Part shown: piece by piece, positions 8,184 to 15,416 of the stretch
Layout of the letters: the number at the start of each line of letters is the position of its first letter
Numbering within the stretch: the stretch's first letter is position 1
Assembly (NCBI RefSeq): GCF_000023585.1
Contig: NC_012914.1
Span: 1,870,501 to 1,934,500 of the forward strand
Length of the DNA stretch: 64,000 nucleotides
Direction of reading: 5' to 3'
DNA from: Paenibacillus sp. JDR-2
GTDB lineage: Bacteria > Bacillota > Bacilli > Paenibacillales > Paenibacillaceae
Notes under the pieces: model-generated
The model's database searches: none
Seen by the model: the letters and a program-made list of their open reading frames with translations, nothing else
Told to the model about the DNA's origin: nothing
Translations under genes and position numbers: made by a program

Positions 8184-8903
8184 ATGTTTGCAAATATCAA
8201 AGCTAAACTCCTGAAAGTAGATCTTCGTAAAGGTGGCAAGAAAGTGTTCGTTTTTGAATCATCCGTTCGTATGAGTGCCGGCGAGCTCGATGCTATCGCT
8301 GAAATGATCGACACTGACGTAAACCTCGGCCTCGATGCTCAAGTTATCAGTTACCGGATCCAACGCAACGCTGCTACGAATGAACCGGTTGTTACCTACA
8401 AGGTCGATGACAAAGGCGTTGTTAGCGAGATTAAAGAAGCTGGTCAGCAAGCTGAAATGCAATTGGATGGAGTTCCGCCAGTCAAACACCAGATCGTCGA
8501 GGAAGAGGCAGAGCTGTCGCGCAGTGTCGTGAACGAATTCATACTCAGCGGACTGGCTCCAAGCTATTCTGACCTCGAATACGACTTCAATAAGATCATG
8601 GATCGATACACGAATGGCGAAAGCTATCTCCGGATCGCTTCGGACCTTGACTTATCGAGCGGCAGACTGGCTGAGTTACTTGAAGAATATAGCCGACGCG
8701 TTGCTCCTCTGGCAGCCAAGTGGCATGAATGGCGGGAAGGGCAGACGAAGGCAGTCGACGAGGTGATTGAAAAGTCGTTGAACAAACCGGAAGAACAGCA
8801 GTCTTCGGACGCGAAAGAGGAATCCCAGGAGGAAGAAGCTAGCGATCAAGAACCTCAAGAAGTGAGCGAGTCGAGAGAAGACAGCGACGACCTCGAGGAC
8901 TAA
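8184..8903 (+). CDS. Phage protein with acidic tail, unknown function
   Basis: 239 residues. An N-terminal beta-rich part (about 1-100) is followed by a helical segment with a helix-turn-helix-like stretch (YLRIASDLDLSSGRLAELLEEY). The last ~45 residues are nearly all Glu, Asp, Ser and Gln. The acidic tail could mimic DNA or keep a ligand soluble. No family recognised; coding is supported by a good RBS (GAGAGGGG) and spacing. Confidence 0.65.
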   Translation: MFANIKAKLLKVDLRKGGKKVFVFESSVRMSAGELDAIAEMIDTDVNLGLDAQVISYRIQRNAATNEPVVTYKVDDKGVVSEIKEAGQQAEMQLDGVPPVKHQIVEEEAELSRSVVNEFILSGLAPSYSDLEYDFNKIMDRYTNGESYLRIASDLDLSSGRLAELLEEYSRRVAPLAAKWHEWREGQTKAVDEVIEKSLNKPEEQQSSDAKEESQEEEASDQEPQEVSESREDSDDLED

Positions 8904-8906
8904 AGC

Positions 8907-8996
8907 ATGCGGCACTGGAACTGGGGCTTAATCGGTTGCCTGGTCGGATGCATTGGTTTCTGGGTAGCAGCGTTCTGGTTGTGTAGCAAACTTTAA
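8907..8996 (+). CDS. Tiny single-span membrane protein
   Basis: 29 residues, Trp- and Cys-rich hydrophobic helix between a short basic start and a Ser-Lys end. No strong RBS is visible, but the frame fills the gap between two phage genes. Function unknown; could be a small membrane modulator or chance frame. Confidence 0.35.
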   Translation: MRHWNWGLIGCLVGCIGFWVAAFWLCSKL

Positions 8997-9003
8997 ACGA
9001 TCG

Positions 9004-9027
9004 GCCCCGGTTCATCCGGATCGGGGC
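9004..9027 (+). terminator. GC-rich hairpin without T-run
   Basis: GCCCCG (9004-9009) pairs with CGGGGC (9022-9027). No U-tract follows, so it is more likely an mRNA hairpin or processing site than an efficient terminator. Confidence 0.35.
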
Positions 9028-9047
9028 TTCAATAGGAGGAATGGACA

Positions 9048-9668
9048 ATGAAATTTGAAGATGAATCTTACCCGCCTGAACAAGATGAACTGGCGATTTC
9101 ATTACGTAAGATAGTTGATGCTGAAGTGAAAAAGGAATTGGGCGCGAAGCTCGCGGACCTGAATTGGCTCAGAGAAGACCGAGCGAAACTGAACCGCGAA
9201 TTATCTCAAGCCCTTTTAAAAATCCGTTATCACGAAATCGATCAGGCGAAGATCCTGAAGGAGCACACAAAGACGGTTCATCGGGAATTGCTCGGCGGGT
9301 TTACCATTGGAGACACGGTTTATTACGCGAAGTCCACTAAAATAGGCGAAGTCAAATGCGGAACGTGTGAGAACGCTAGAAAAGTTGTTATGACTTTGGG
9401 TGATCGGAAATTCAATCAGGATTGCCCAGATTGTGCAAGCAACTGGTATGCGCGGCAGATTTACGAATACAAGCCGCAACAAGATAAAATCACGCAAATC
9501 AATGTGCAGATATGGGCACGTGGAGAATGCACAAAGTATGAAATATACCTTGACCGGAAAGACGGCAGCGTTAGCAGCTCAGATAAGGCAGGCTTATTTA
9601 AAACGCTGGAAGAATGCCAGCTGCATTGCGACGAACTGAACAAAGCGGAGCAAGCGAAACAAGGATAA
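9048..9668 (+). CDS. Phage protein with coiled coil and zinc ribbon
   Basis: 206 residues. Residues ~15-75 form a charged coiled coil. A zinc ribbon follows (KCGTC near 103 and DCPDC near 125), then a beta-rich end with KYEIYLDRKDGSVSS and a helical tail. RBS TAGGAGGA. This layout is seen in phage proteins of unknown role; the ribbon suggests nucleic-acid or protein binding. Confidence 0.6.
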   Translation: MKFEDESYPPEQDELAISLRKIVDAEVKKELGAKLADLNWLREDRAKLNRELSQALLKIRYHEIDQAKILKEHTKTVHRELLGGFTIGDTVYYAKSTKIGEVKCGTCENARKVVMTLGDRKFNQDCPDCASNWYARQIYEYKPQQDKITQINVQIWARGECTKYEIYLDRKDGSVSSSDKAGLFKTLEECQLHCDELNKAEQAKQG

Positions 9669-9688
9669 CTTTAAGGCGGGTGAATGAA

Positions 9689-10237
9689 ATGGGTGATGCT
9701 AAAAAGAAAAAGCCTGAACCAATCCCTGAGCTGGATGAGCGCGGGTTTATGAAGGAGTTCAAAGACCTGGAGCGTGCATACCGGGCGACACATAAGAGGC
9801 TGCGTGCAGCGCTGGTGAAGACTGGAGAAAACGGCAGTCATCCGGATGAGAACATTATCCGCGGCGCGATCTCAGATGTGAACTTCGCCATTGGCTGGAT
9901 GCAGACCGGGAAGCGGCCGGGGAGTAAGCGGGGAATTGAGCGTAGGGGGATTTACGCTAATACGAAGCTGGTCGATCCATTAACACTTCAGAGTTATGCA
10001 AATCCGATAAACAGCCGCAGCGGCAGCTCATTAACGGAAGATGAAAAGGAACTATTGCGCGAAGCGCTGGATCTACTGAGCGATCAGGAACGCGAATGTT
10101 ACGTGATGTCCCACGGCCACGGATTGACTCATGCTTATATCGCTGAAGTGATGAAGTTATCAAAGAGTGCAGTTGCATCCTATATAAAACGAGCACATGA
10201 AAAAGTGTCTAAGGACTGGCAGCGCACGTTGTTTTAA
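9689..10237 (+). CDS. Positive-control sigma-like factor (sigma-70 region 4)
   Basis: 182 residues. The C-terminal 60 residues carry a sigma-70 region 4 helix-turn-helix (ALDLLSDQERECYVMSHG...AEVMKLSKSAVASYIKRAHEKV). The N-terminal part is helical with FAIGWMQTGKRPG, typical of Xpf-like phage late regulators that switch on structural genes. ATG 9689 (or GTG 9680) is chosen for AAGGCGGGTGA upstream. Such genes usually sit just before terminase; here tRNA and integrase follow, consistent with att lying between them. Confidence 0.8.
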   Translation: MGDAKKKKPEPIPELDERGFMKEFKDLERAYRATHKRLRAALVKTGENGSHPDENIIRGAISDVNFAIGWMQTGKRPGSKRGIERRGIYANTKLVDPLTLQSYANPINSRSGSSLTEDEKELLREALDLLSDQERECYVMSHGHGLTHAYIAEVMKLSKSAVASYIKRAHEKVSKDWQRTLF

Positions 10238-10252
10238 GGCGGGAGGAGGAAT

Positions 10253-10489
10253 ATGTATAAAACTGAGGTGGTTGCCGGTATGGGGAATGATATTGTCATC
10301 ATAAATGGAGTTCAATACAAGAGCATTACTAACGCTAACGGCGAGATCGTCTCGCTTAAGAGGTTTAATGAGAAGGCGAAGATGTGGGTAACGGTTAATT
10401 TCTCGAACATCACAGAAGCAGAGCATACTGAAATCATGAATTATGTTACGACAGTCTTGTCTGAAGAATATATAAAGTCGCAGAAATAA
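10253..10489 (+). CDS. Hypothetical small phage protein
   Basis: 78 residues with a strong RBS (GGGAGGAGG). Beta-strand-rich start (IVIINGVQYKSITNANGEIVSLKRF) and a helical end. No family recognised. Last gene before the terminator closing the phage early/middle transcript. Confidence 0.6.
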   Translation: MYKTEVVAGMGNDIVIINGVQYKSITNANGEIVSLKRFNEKAKMWVTVNFSNITEAEHTEIMNYVTTVLSEEYIKSQK

Positions 10490-10492
10490 AGA

Positions 10493-10516
10493 AAAGTCCT
10501 TCGTATGAAGGACTTT
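10493..10516. terminator. Bidirectional intrinsic terminator
   Basis: A perfect 10-bp stem AAAGTCCTTC/GAAGGACTTT with loop GTAT. It serves the rightward phage transcript and, read from the other strand, the tRNA-Ala gene. Confidence 0.85.
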
Positions 10517-10527
10517 ATTGTTTATAT

Positions 10528-10602
10528 TGGTGGAGCGTAGGGGGGTCGAACCCCTGACCTCTTCGCTGCCAGCGAAGCGTTCTCCCACTGAACTAACGCC
10601 CC
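10528..10602 (-). tRNA. tRNA-Ala (anticodon GGC), phage-borne
   Basis: Read on the minus strand it folds as a complete cloverleaf: acceptor GGGGCGT with ACGCTCC, containing the G3-U70 pair that marks tRNA-Ala; anticodon stem CTTCG/CGAAG with loop CTGGCAG (anticodon GGC); T-arm GGGGTTCGACCCCC; encoded CCA. It lies inside the prophage next to the recombinase. It is clearly related to, but not identical with, the truncated tRNA-Ala(GGC) at the attR end. Confidence 0.9.
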
Positions 10603-10720
10603 AATTAACAAGAATGTTTTTATTATATATCGTCAGGAATATAAAGACAAGATTACTTTTTTAATTTTTGTTCTGTTATTATTTATGGTAGTTAAACTAG
10701 CTTAATTGGAGGGTAAGTCA

Positions 10721-12403
10721 ATGGCATTGATGGGAGCGCCGACTAAACGGGTCGCTTGTTTATATAGGGTTTCAACAAAAGGGCAATTGCTTGGCGATGA
10801 TATTCCAACACAAAGACGATCCTGCATGGAGTTTATTGAACGGCAGCCGGGCTGGGTATTTGTGAAGGAATACATCGAGGGCGGAGTATCCGGATTTAAG
10901 GTGTCTGCAAAAAAAAGAGATGAGATTCAGCGTGCCAAGGCAGCTGCCGAGAAGGGCGAATTCGATGTTCTTCTCGTGTTCATGTTCGACCGGCTGGGGC
11001 GCCGTGATGATGAGACGCCTTTCGTACTGAAATGGTTTGTGCAGCAGGGTATCGAAATGTGGTCGGTATCGGAAGGGCAACAGAAGTTTGAAGACCATAC
11101 GGATGATCTTATCAATTACCTTCGCTTTTGGCAGTCGAGTGGCGAGAGCAAGAAGACATCCATGCGGGTAACTGAAAACCACAACCAAATGGGCGAAGAT
11201 GGCCTGTTTAGTGGCGGTACAGCTCCATACGGTTATCAACTTATTCCATCCGGTGTTTATAACAAAAAAAGAAAAGAGCTGCTGAAACGTGCAATTGAGC
11301 CTGAGACTGCAGCGATTGTAGACGAGCTGTATAGTTTGGCTGAATATATGGGAAGTAATCGAATAGCCAAACATATGAACGAAGTACGCGATGTTCCTTC
11401 TCCAACTGGAGGTCAATGGACCTCTGGGGTTATTAACTACATTTTAAGAAATCCGATTTACAAAGGTTATCCTGCGATCGGTAAACGAAGAAGTAAGATG
11501 GGTGTTTTTGCAATGCAGGACCCTAATGAATGGATCTTGGCAAAGGAACAAGTTCAAGAATTAGTTATCATTCAGGAAGACAAGTGGGATAGAGTTCAGC
11601 TGATGAGAAGCTCGAAGTCGCCAAAGAAGAAAAGCGGGGAAGAACGCGGGTACCACATCAATATTAGCAAGAGTCCATTATTGCTTGTCGGGTTGATTAA
11701 CTGCGGGTATTGCGGAGCTCCATTAACAACGACATACAATCGGAAAAAGTATAAGCTAGCTGACGGTAATGAGGTAATCCAGAACTACCCTAAATACCGG
11801 TGCAGCGGGAAGGCTATGGGTAAGTCTTGTGACGGACAAACATTGTACTCTCAAAACAGAATAGAATCTGCTGTGCTTGATGAGATCGATATATACCTGG
11901 ACCAATTGAAGCAAGTAGATTTCACAGCTCACATTAATTCATTCCAAAAGCAAAATGTGGCCGGTGATAAAAAGGAGCAGAAGAAGATTGCTTCCGAGCT
12001 AGAGAAGAAACGTAAAGAGGTTGAGGTGCTAACTGGCGAGGTAACAAAATCAATTATGGGACAAAGCTCTTTCAAACCTGAGTTGCTAAACTCCCTGATT
12101 GAGAAGGCTGATGCCGAATTGCATGAACTGGAGATTGCATATCAGAAAGCGACAGCTAAGATTGCTGAAAAGCAAGTCGAAGTGCAGGAGATGGAAATAC
12201 TACGTAAGCATATCCCAGTTTGGAAGGAAGTCTTCAAGAGCTCGCCGATCGAAAAGCAAAAGATGATGTTGGCAGCCATTATAGAAGGCGTGATTGTTAA
12301 AAGGGATGATATCGAAATCAATGTGAAGCTTCATCTTTCACACTTTATCTCTTTTGGTAGTGAAACTGAATCACGCGGTAGAGCGCATCGCTGGCAGCGA
12401 TGA
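10721..12403 (+). CDS. int: Large serine recombinase (phage integrase)
   Basis: 560 residues. The resolvase domain (1-150) has the catalytic serine in YRVSTKGQ and Arg residues in FDRLGRRDD. The Recombinase domain follows (YGYQLIP...IAKHMN...ILRNPIYKG), then a zinc ribbon (CGYCGAPL...CSGKAMGKSC) and a coiled-coil motif (about 425-510). ATG 10721 is chosen over TTG 10706 because GGAGGG lies 7 nt upstream. The last ~9 residues (RGRAHRWQR) are encoded by the tRNA-Ala remnant, so integration itself sets this C-terminus. It should integrate and, with a directionality factor, excise the prophage. Confidence 0.93.
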   Translation: MALMGAPTKRVACLYRVSTKGQLLGDDIPTQRRSCMEFIERQPGWVFVKEYIEGGVSGFKVSAKKRDEIQRAKAAAEKGEFDVLLVFMFDRLGRRDDETPFVLKWFVQQGIEMWSVSEGQQKFEDHTDDLINYLRFWQSSGESKKTSMRVTENHNQMGEDGLFSGGTAPYGYQLIPSGVYNKKRKELLKRAIEPETAAIVDELYSLAEYMGSNRIAKHMNEVRDVPSPTGGQWTSGVINYILRNPIYKGYPAIGKRRSKMGVFAMQDPNEWILAKEQVQELVIIQEDKWDRVQLMRSSKSPKKKSGEERGYHINISKSPLLLVGLINCGYCGAPLTTTYNRKKYKLADGNEVIQNYPKYRCSGKAMGKSCDGQTLYSQNRIESAVLDEIDIYLDQLKQVDFTAHINSFQKQNVAGDKKEQKKIASELEKKRKEVEVLTGEVTKSIMGQSSFKPELLNSLIEKADAELHELEIAYQKATAKIAEKQVEVQEMEILRKHIPVWKEVFKSSPIEKQKMMLAAIIEGVIVKRDDIEINVKLHLSHFISFGSETESRGRAHRWQR

Positions 12404-12435
12404 GGTCAGGGGTTCGATCCCCCTTGGCTCCACCA
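12377..12435 (+). repeat. Probable attR: truncated tRNA-Ala(GGC) 3' part
   Basis: From the D-loop (GGTAGAGCGC) through anticodon stem-loop (GGC at 12393-12395), T-arm GGGGTTCGATCCCCC and GGCTCCACCA the sequence is a normal tRNA-Ala. The 5' acceptor strand and D-stem are replaced by recombinase coding sequence, so no tRNA can form here. This is what an element inserted in a tRNA 3' part leaves at its distal end. Confidence 0.75.
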
Positions 12436-12509
12436 AATAAGAACTTCAACGCAACCTTTATGGGTTGCGTTTTTTTATTTGGTGGAATGCCAAGGGGAAG
12501 AAGAACCCC
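12409..12509. repeat. Long inverted repeat built from tRNA 3' ends around a terminator
   Basis: The left arm (12409-12456: T-arm, CCTTGGCTCCACCAAATAA, AACGCAACC) is mirrored imperfectly by 12462-12509 (GGTTGCGTT, TTATTTGGTGGAATGCCAAG, GGGG..AACCCC). The apex (12448-12471) is an intrinsic terminator with a T7 run. Similarity beyond the hairpin into tRNA sequence on both sides shows this is not a plain tRNA terminator. Confidence 0.7.
12448..12471. terminator. Intrinsic terminator after attR
   Basis: AACGCAACC pairs with GGTTGCGTT around a short TTTATG-like loop, followed by TTTTTTT. It would end recombinase transcription and probably served the original tRNA gene. Confidence 0.8.
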
Positions 12510-12580
12510 TATAAGTTCGCCCGCGCGGACGCAATGAAGTGAAAAGGCCTCGAGAAGCTTCGTCAGTCTTAGAATAAGGA

Positions 12581-12633
12581 ATTCAGGCATCACATGATCA
12601 GAAGACGAGCCAAGCGAGACGGTAGCTCCACAA
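12581..12633 (+). repeat. Direct repeat at island edge (copy 1)
   Basis: ATTCAGGCATCACATGATCAG and the following AGAAGACGAGC match 24020-24052 with few changes, and both copies run on to a GCTCCAC tRNA-like end. They bracket 11.4 kb. The rest of 12510-12778 shows no gene; it holds this repeat and the terminator at 12638. Confidence 0.55.
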
Positions 12634-12637
12634 ATTT

Positions 12638-12664
12638 AAGCACGCCTCAAATGGCGTGCTTTTT
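12638..12664. terminator. Terminator hairpin, inverted partner of 13945-13978
   Basis: AAGCACGCC/GGCGTGCTT stem with loop TCAAAT and a short T-run. The reverse complement of the terminator at 13945-13978 has the same stem and loop, so the two flank the HupE-like gene as inverted copies. Confidence 0.75.
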
Positions 12665-12778
12665 GATTCGTTAGTCTACTGAACTTAACACTTTAATAGC
12701 TTGTACTTGACCTGGATTTAACAATTGTATGATAGATTGGATTGGCGTTACTATTACTGCAGGAAAAGGATGACATAC

Positions 12779-13930
12779 ATGACGGTCTGGCGAGGGCGTT
12801 TCTTTCTTTCGATTTTCATGGCGCTGCTAGCGCTACTGTCAGGTCAGCATCGAGCGGATGCTCATGCCTACAGCGCGATTTATACCGTATTGGAACTATA
12901 CGAATCCAATACGGAGCTTACTTATTCCCTGGATGTCAAATCGGTCATAGAGCTTGTCGGGGGCGATAACAATGATGACGGAGAACTTGATCCGAAGGAA
13001 TTCGCTGATGTCGATGAGCAACTGCTGGCGATTCTGAAGAGCGACCTTGTTTTGAAATATAACGGGGAAAGCACGGCGTGGCCTCAAAATGAGAGTCTGA
13101 GTTTGCACGGCAAAAAGGTGATTCTGAAAGCTTATTTCCCGGCGGTAACGGCAAACCAGTTGATCCAGTTGACTGATCAATTGAATATGAAGGACACATT
13201 GGGCAATTATATTAACTTGCTGTCGATTTATTACGGAACCGAGCGAAGCACGGCGGTACTCTCGGGCAGCAACCAGACCTGGTCGCTGCAAATGACGGAC
13301 AATGATTTTGCCTCATTAAAGCAGGGCGATGCTGAACCTGAGCAGCAACAGCCTGAGGAATCAGCTACATCAAGCTCAACGAGCGGCTGGTTTTCTTTTT
13401 TTGTGCTGGGGATGAATCATATTTTATCGGGATTTGACCACCTTTTGTTCTTATTCTCCCTGCTAATCGCAAGGCAAACGTTCAAGCAATATGCGGGAAC
13501 AATAACAGCGTTCACGATTGCGCATTGCATTACATTGGCCCTGACTGTTACAGGGGTGATTCATGTCCCCTCCAGTATTGTAGAGCCGGCTATTGCACTA
13601 AGCATTTGTTACGTCGCTTTGGACAATTTGATTCGCAAGAAAGTGAACTATCGGTGGGTATTGACTTTCATTTTTGGGTTGATTCATGGGATGGGCTTTG
13701 CGGACATCTTGATGGAAATGAACATTCCAAAGAGCGAACTGGCAGTGGATCTGATTAGTTTTAATGCCGGTATTGAATCCGTTCAGGTGATCATCGTTGC
13801 ATTGGCGCTGCCTGTGCTAGCTCTTCTTTATCGCTGGAAACACGCGGGATACGTGGCAGTTACCTGCTCCGCGGCAGCTCTGATGCTAGGTGGACTGTGG
13901 CTTGTCGAGCGTGTCGTTTATTATGTTTAA
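12779..13930 (+). CDS. HupE/UreJ_2-family membrane protein with EF-hand-like loop
   Basis: 383 residues. A signal peptide (FFLSIFMALLALLSG) leads to an extracytoplasmic domain of ~190 residues containing DNNDDGELDPKE, an EF-hand-like calcium loop. Six or so membrane helices follow with the family's hallmarks: SGFDHLLFLFSL, FTIAHCITLALT, FGLIHGMGFA and FNAGIES. Relatives are proposed metal transporters (Ni/Co) or are of unknown function. Start 12779 fits AGGAAAAGG about 9 nt upstream; ATG 12770 lies too close to it. It stands alone between inverted terminators, suggesting a cassette. Confidence 0.8.
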   Translation: MTVWRGRFFLSIFMALLALLSGQHRADAHAYSAIYTVLELYESNTELTYSLDVKSVIELVGGDNNDDGELDPKEFADVDEQLLAILKSDLVLKYNGESTAWPQNESLSLHGKKVILKAYFPAVTANQLIQLTDQLNMKDTLGNYINLLSIYYGTERSTAVLSGSNQTWSLQMTDNDFASLKQGDAEPEQQQPEESATSSSTSGWFSFFVLGMNHILSGFDHLLFLFSLLIARQTFKQYAGTITAFTIAHCITLALTVTGVIHVPSSIVEPAIALSICYVALDNLIRKKVNYRWVLTFIFGLIHGMGFADILMEMNIPKSELAVDLISFNAGIESVQVIIVALALPVLALLYRWKHAGYVAVTCSAAALMLGGLWLVERVVYYV

Positions 13931-13944
13931 TCAATTTTATATCG

Positions 13945-13978
13945 AAAAAAAGCACGCCATTTGAGGCGTGCTTTTTTT
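13945..13978. terminator. Terminator after HupE-like gene
   Basis: A run of A, GCACGCC, loop ATTTGA, GGCGTGC and a T7 run: a strong bidirectional terminator, inverted copy of 12638-12664. Confidence 0.88.
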
Positions 13979-14155
13979 CGTTTAGCCAAGTTCATCAAGA
14001 GAGCAGAACACGAACTTCTAAGCAACTAAAACGGGTTGTATTTAATTAAATACATAATTTTAGATCGTCTTTACAAATTATACACTAAAATTTGTGCTCT
14101 AAATAACAATTGACTACTAAAATACATTTGTATTGTTCGAAGGGGGATTTAATTG

Positions 14156-15343
14156 ATGACAAATAGACAAATAAAACAACCAGTCGTTTGGGTGTCATTC
14201 GCAATTGTATTTATTGTAGCGGCGATCTTCGTCGTTATTCAGGCTGAAACCAAGAAAAACAGTGAAGAAACGATTTTATACCCCGTACAAGTTGATGGGA
14301 AATGGGGCTATATCAATAAAGCAGGAAAGATAGCGATAGAACCTATTTATACATTGGCGGAGGACTTTCATGAAGGCGTCGCCGTCGTCCAGGTGAAGGA
14401 CGAATCGAAGAGCAGTGAAGATGGAGAAGAACAAAATAATGTAAAGGTCGGTGTCATTGATTCTGCCGGGAAGATGATTGTCAAACCGGAGTATTCGGCG
14501 ATTAGTACGTTTAGCGACGGGGTAGCCGGTGCAATAAAACTGGATGAGGACACCTATAGTCTAGAATATTTTGTTCTGAATACAAAAGGCAAGGTTGTAA
14601 GCACTTTGCCCGAAGATATGAATATCGTTTCTATGCTGCTTATTGGAAATAATATGCCAACGCAAAGCGACGGATTGATTCTAGTCCAAGATGAACCTAC
14701 CGAAATGTATGGCTATATTAATTCCCGCGGTAAAATGATCATCCCTTATCAATATGAACAGGCGTATAGCTTCTCGGATGGCTTAGCTCTCGTAATGAAA
14801 GACAAGCATTATCAGTACATAGACAAGACGGGGAAAGTCATCATTGATGCGAGTAAGTATGTCAACGGCAACAGCTTTTCGGAGGGCTTAGCAGCCGTAG
14901 CCGTGAAGAATTCGGAGACGTCCGCCGCTCTATACGGATACATTGATACAAAAGGCAACATGGTGATAGAACCTAAATTTACTATAGCATACGGTTTTTC
15001 GGAAGGACTTGCTAAGGTATGCGTTGGCGGCAGCATCAATCAATATTCAATAGGGTATATAGATAAGTCCGGAGCCTATAAACTTGGTCCCGATTTAGAT
15101 GATAGCTTTGATGAGACCTTGTTCTCAGAAGGCTTGGTTTCCATAAATGATGGGGCTGGCGGGTATATGAATAAGGACGGGAATCTTAGTATTCCTAAGG
15201 TTGTTCAGAAAGAAAATGACAATATTCTTAGACATAATAATGCCGGGCCATTCAGGAACGGAATTGCAAAAGTAAGCTTCTCGGATGGAAGGATCGGCTA
15301 TATCGATACAACCGGAAATTATATATGGGATCCAAGAAACTAG
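14156..15343 (+). CDS. WG-repeat protein, membrane-anchored
   Basis: 395 residues. One N-terminal membrane helix (VWVSFAIVFIVAAIFVVI) is followed by about seven WG repeats, e.g. GKWGYINKAGKIAIEPIY, YGYINSRGKMIIPYQY and YGYIDTKGNMVIEPKF, each with an F.EGLA companion strand. Such repeats fold as beta-propeller-like scaffolds outside the cell. ATG 14156 follows AGGGGGA. It ends 73 bp before the giant SLH protein and may be co-transcribed. Binding partner unknown. Confidence 0.85.
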   Translation: MTNRQIKQPVVWVSFAIVFIVAAIFVVIQAETKKNSEETILYPVQVDGKWGYINKAGKIAIEPIYTLAEDFHEGVAVVQVKDESKSSEDGEEQNNVKVGVIDSAGKMIVKPEYSAISTFSDGVAGAIKLDEDTYSLEYFVLNTKGKVVSTLPEDMNIVSMLLIGNNMPTQSDGLILVQDEPTEMYGYINSRGKMIIPYQYEQAYSFSDGLALVMKDKHYQYIDKTGKVIIDASKYVNGNSFSEGLAAVAVKNSETSAALYGYIDTKGNMVIEPKFTIAYGFSEGLAKVCVGGSINQYSIGYIDKSGAYKLGPDLDDSFDETLFSEGLVSINDGAGGYMNKDGNLSIPKVVQKENDNILRHNNAGPFRNGIAKVSFSDGRIGYIDTTGNYIWDPRN

Positions 15344-15416
15344 CTTATGGTTTGTGAAAATAGGAGCACGAAAGTGCGAATATTTAACAATAAATGATTC
15401 AACAAGGAGAGAGGAC

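Larger units (their letters stand above)
1..12435 (+). mobile_element. Prophage, right-hand part
   Basis: A continuous block of co-directional, tightly packed or overlapping genes encodes phage replication and DNA-modification functions (helicase loader, DnaB, resolvase, HNH, dUTPase, two methyltransferases, sigma-like late regulator). It ends in a large serine recombinase whose last codons run into a truncated tRNA-Ala 3' end, taken as attR. No terminase, capsid, tail or lysis gene is present, so structural genes and attL should lie upstream of the window. That it is a prophage rather than another integrative element is inference from gene content. Confidence 0.85.

Noticed and set aside
12360..12435. 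Complete tRNA-Ala on the plus strand after the integrase
   Set aside because: The 3' two thirds are perfect, but the first 15-20 bases are recombinase coding sequence and cannot pair with the acceptor end or form a D-stem.
1..12435. Restriction-modification system
   Set aside because: Two methyltransferases are present but no adjacent restriction nuclease; the HNH protein looks like a free-standing phage nuclease.
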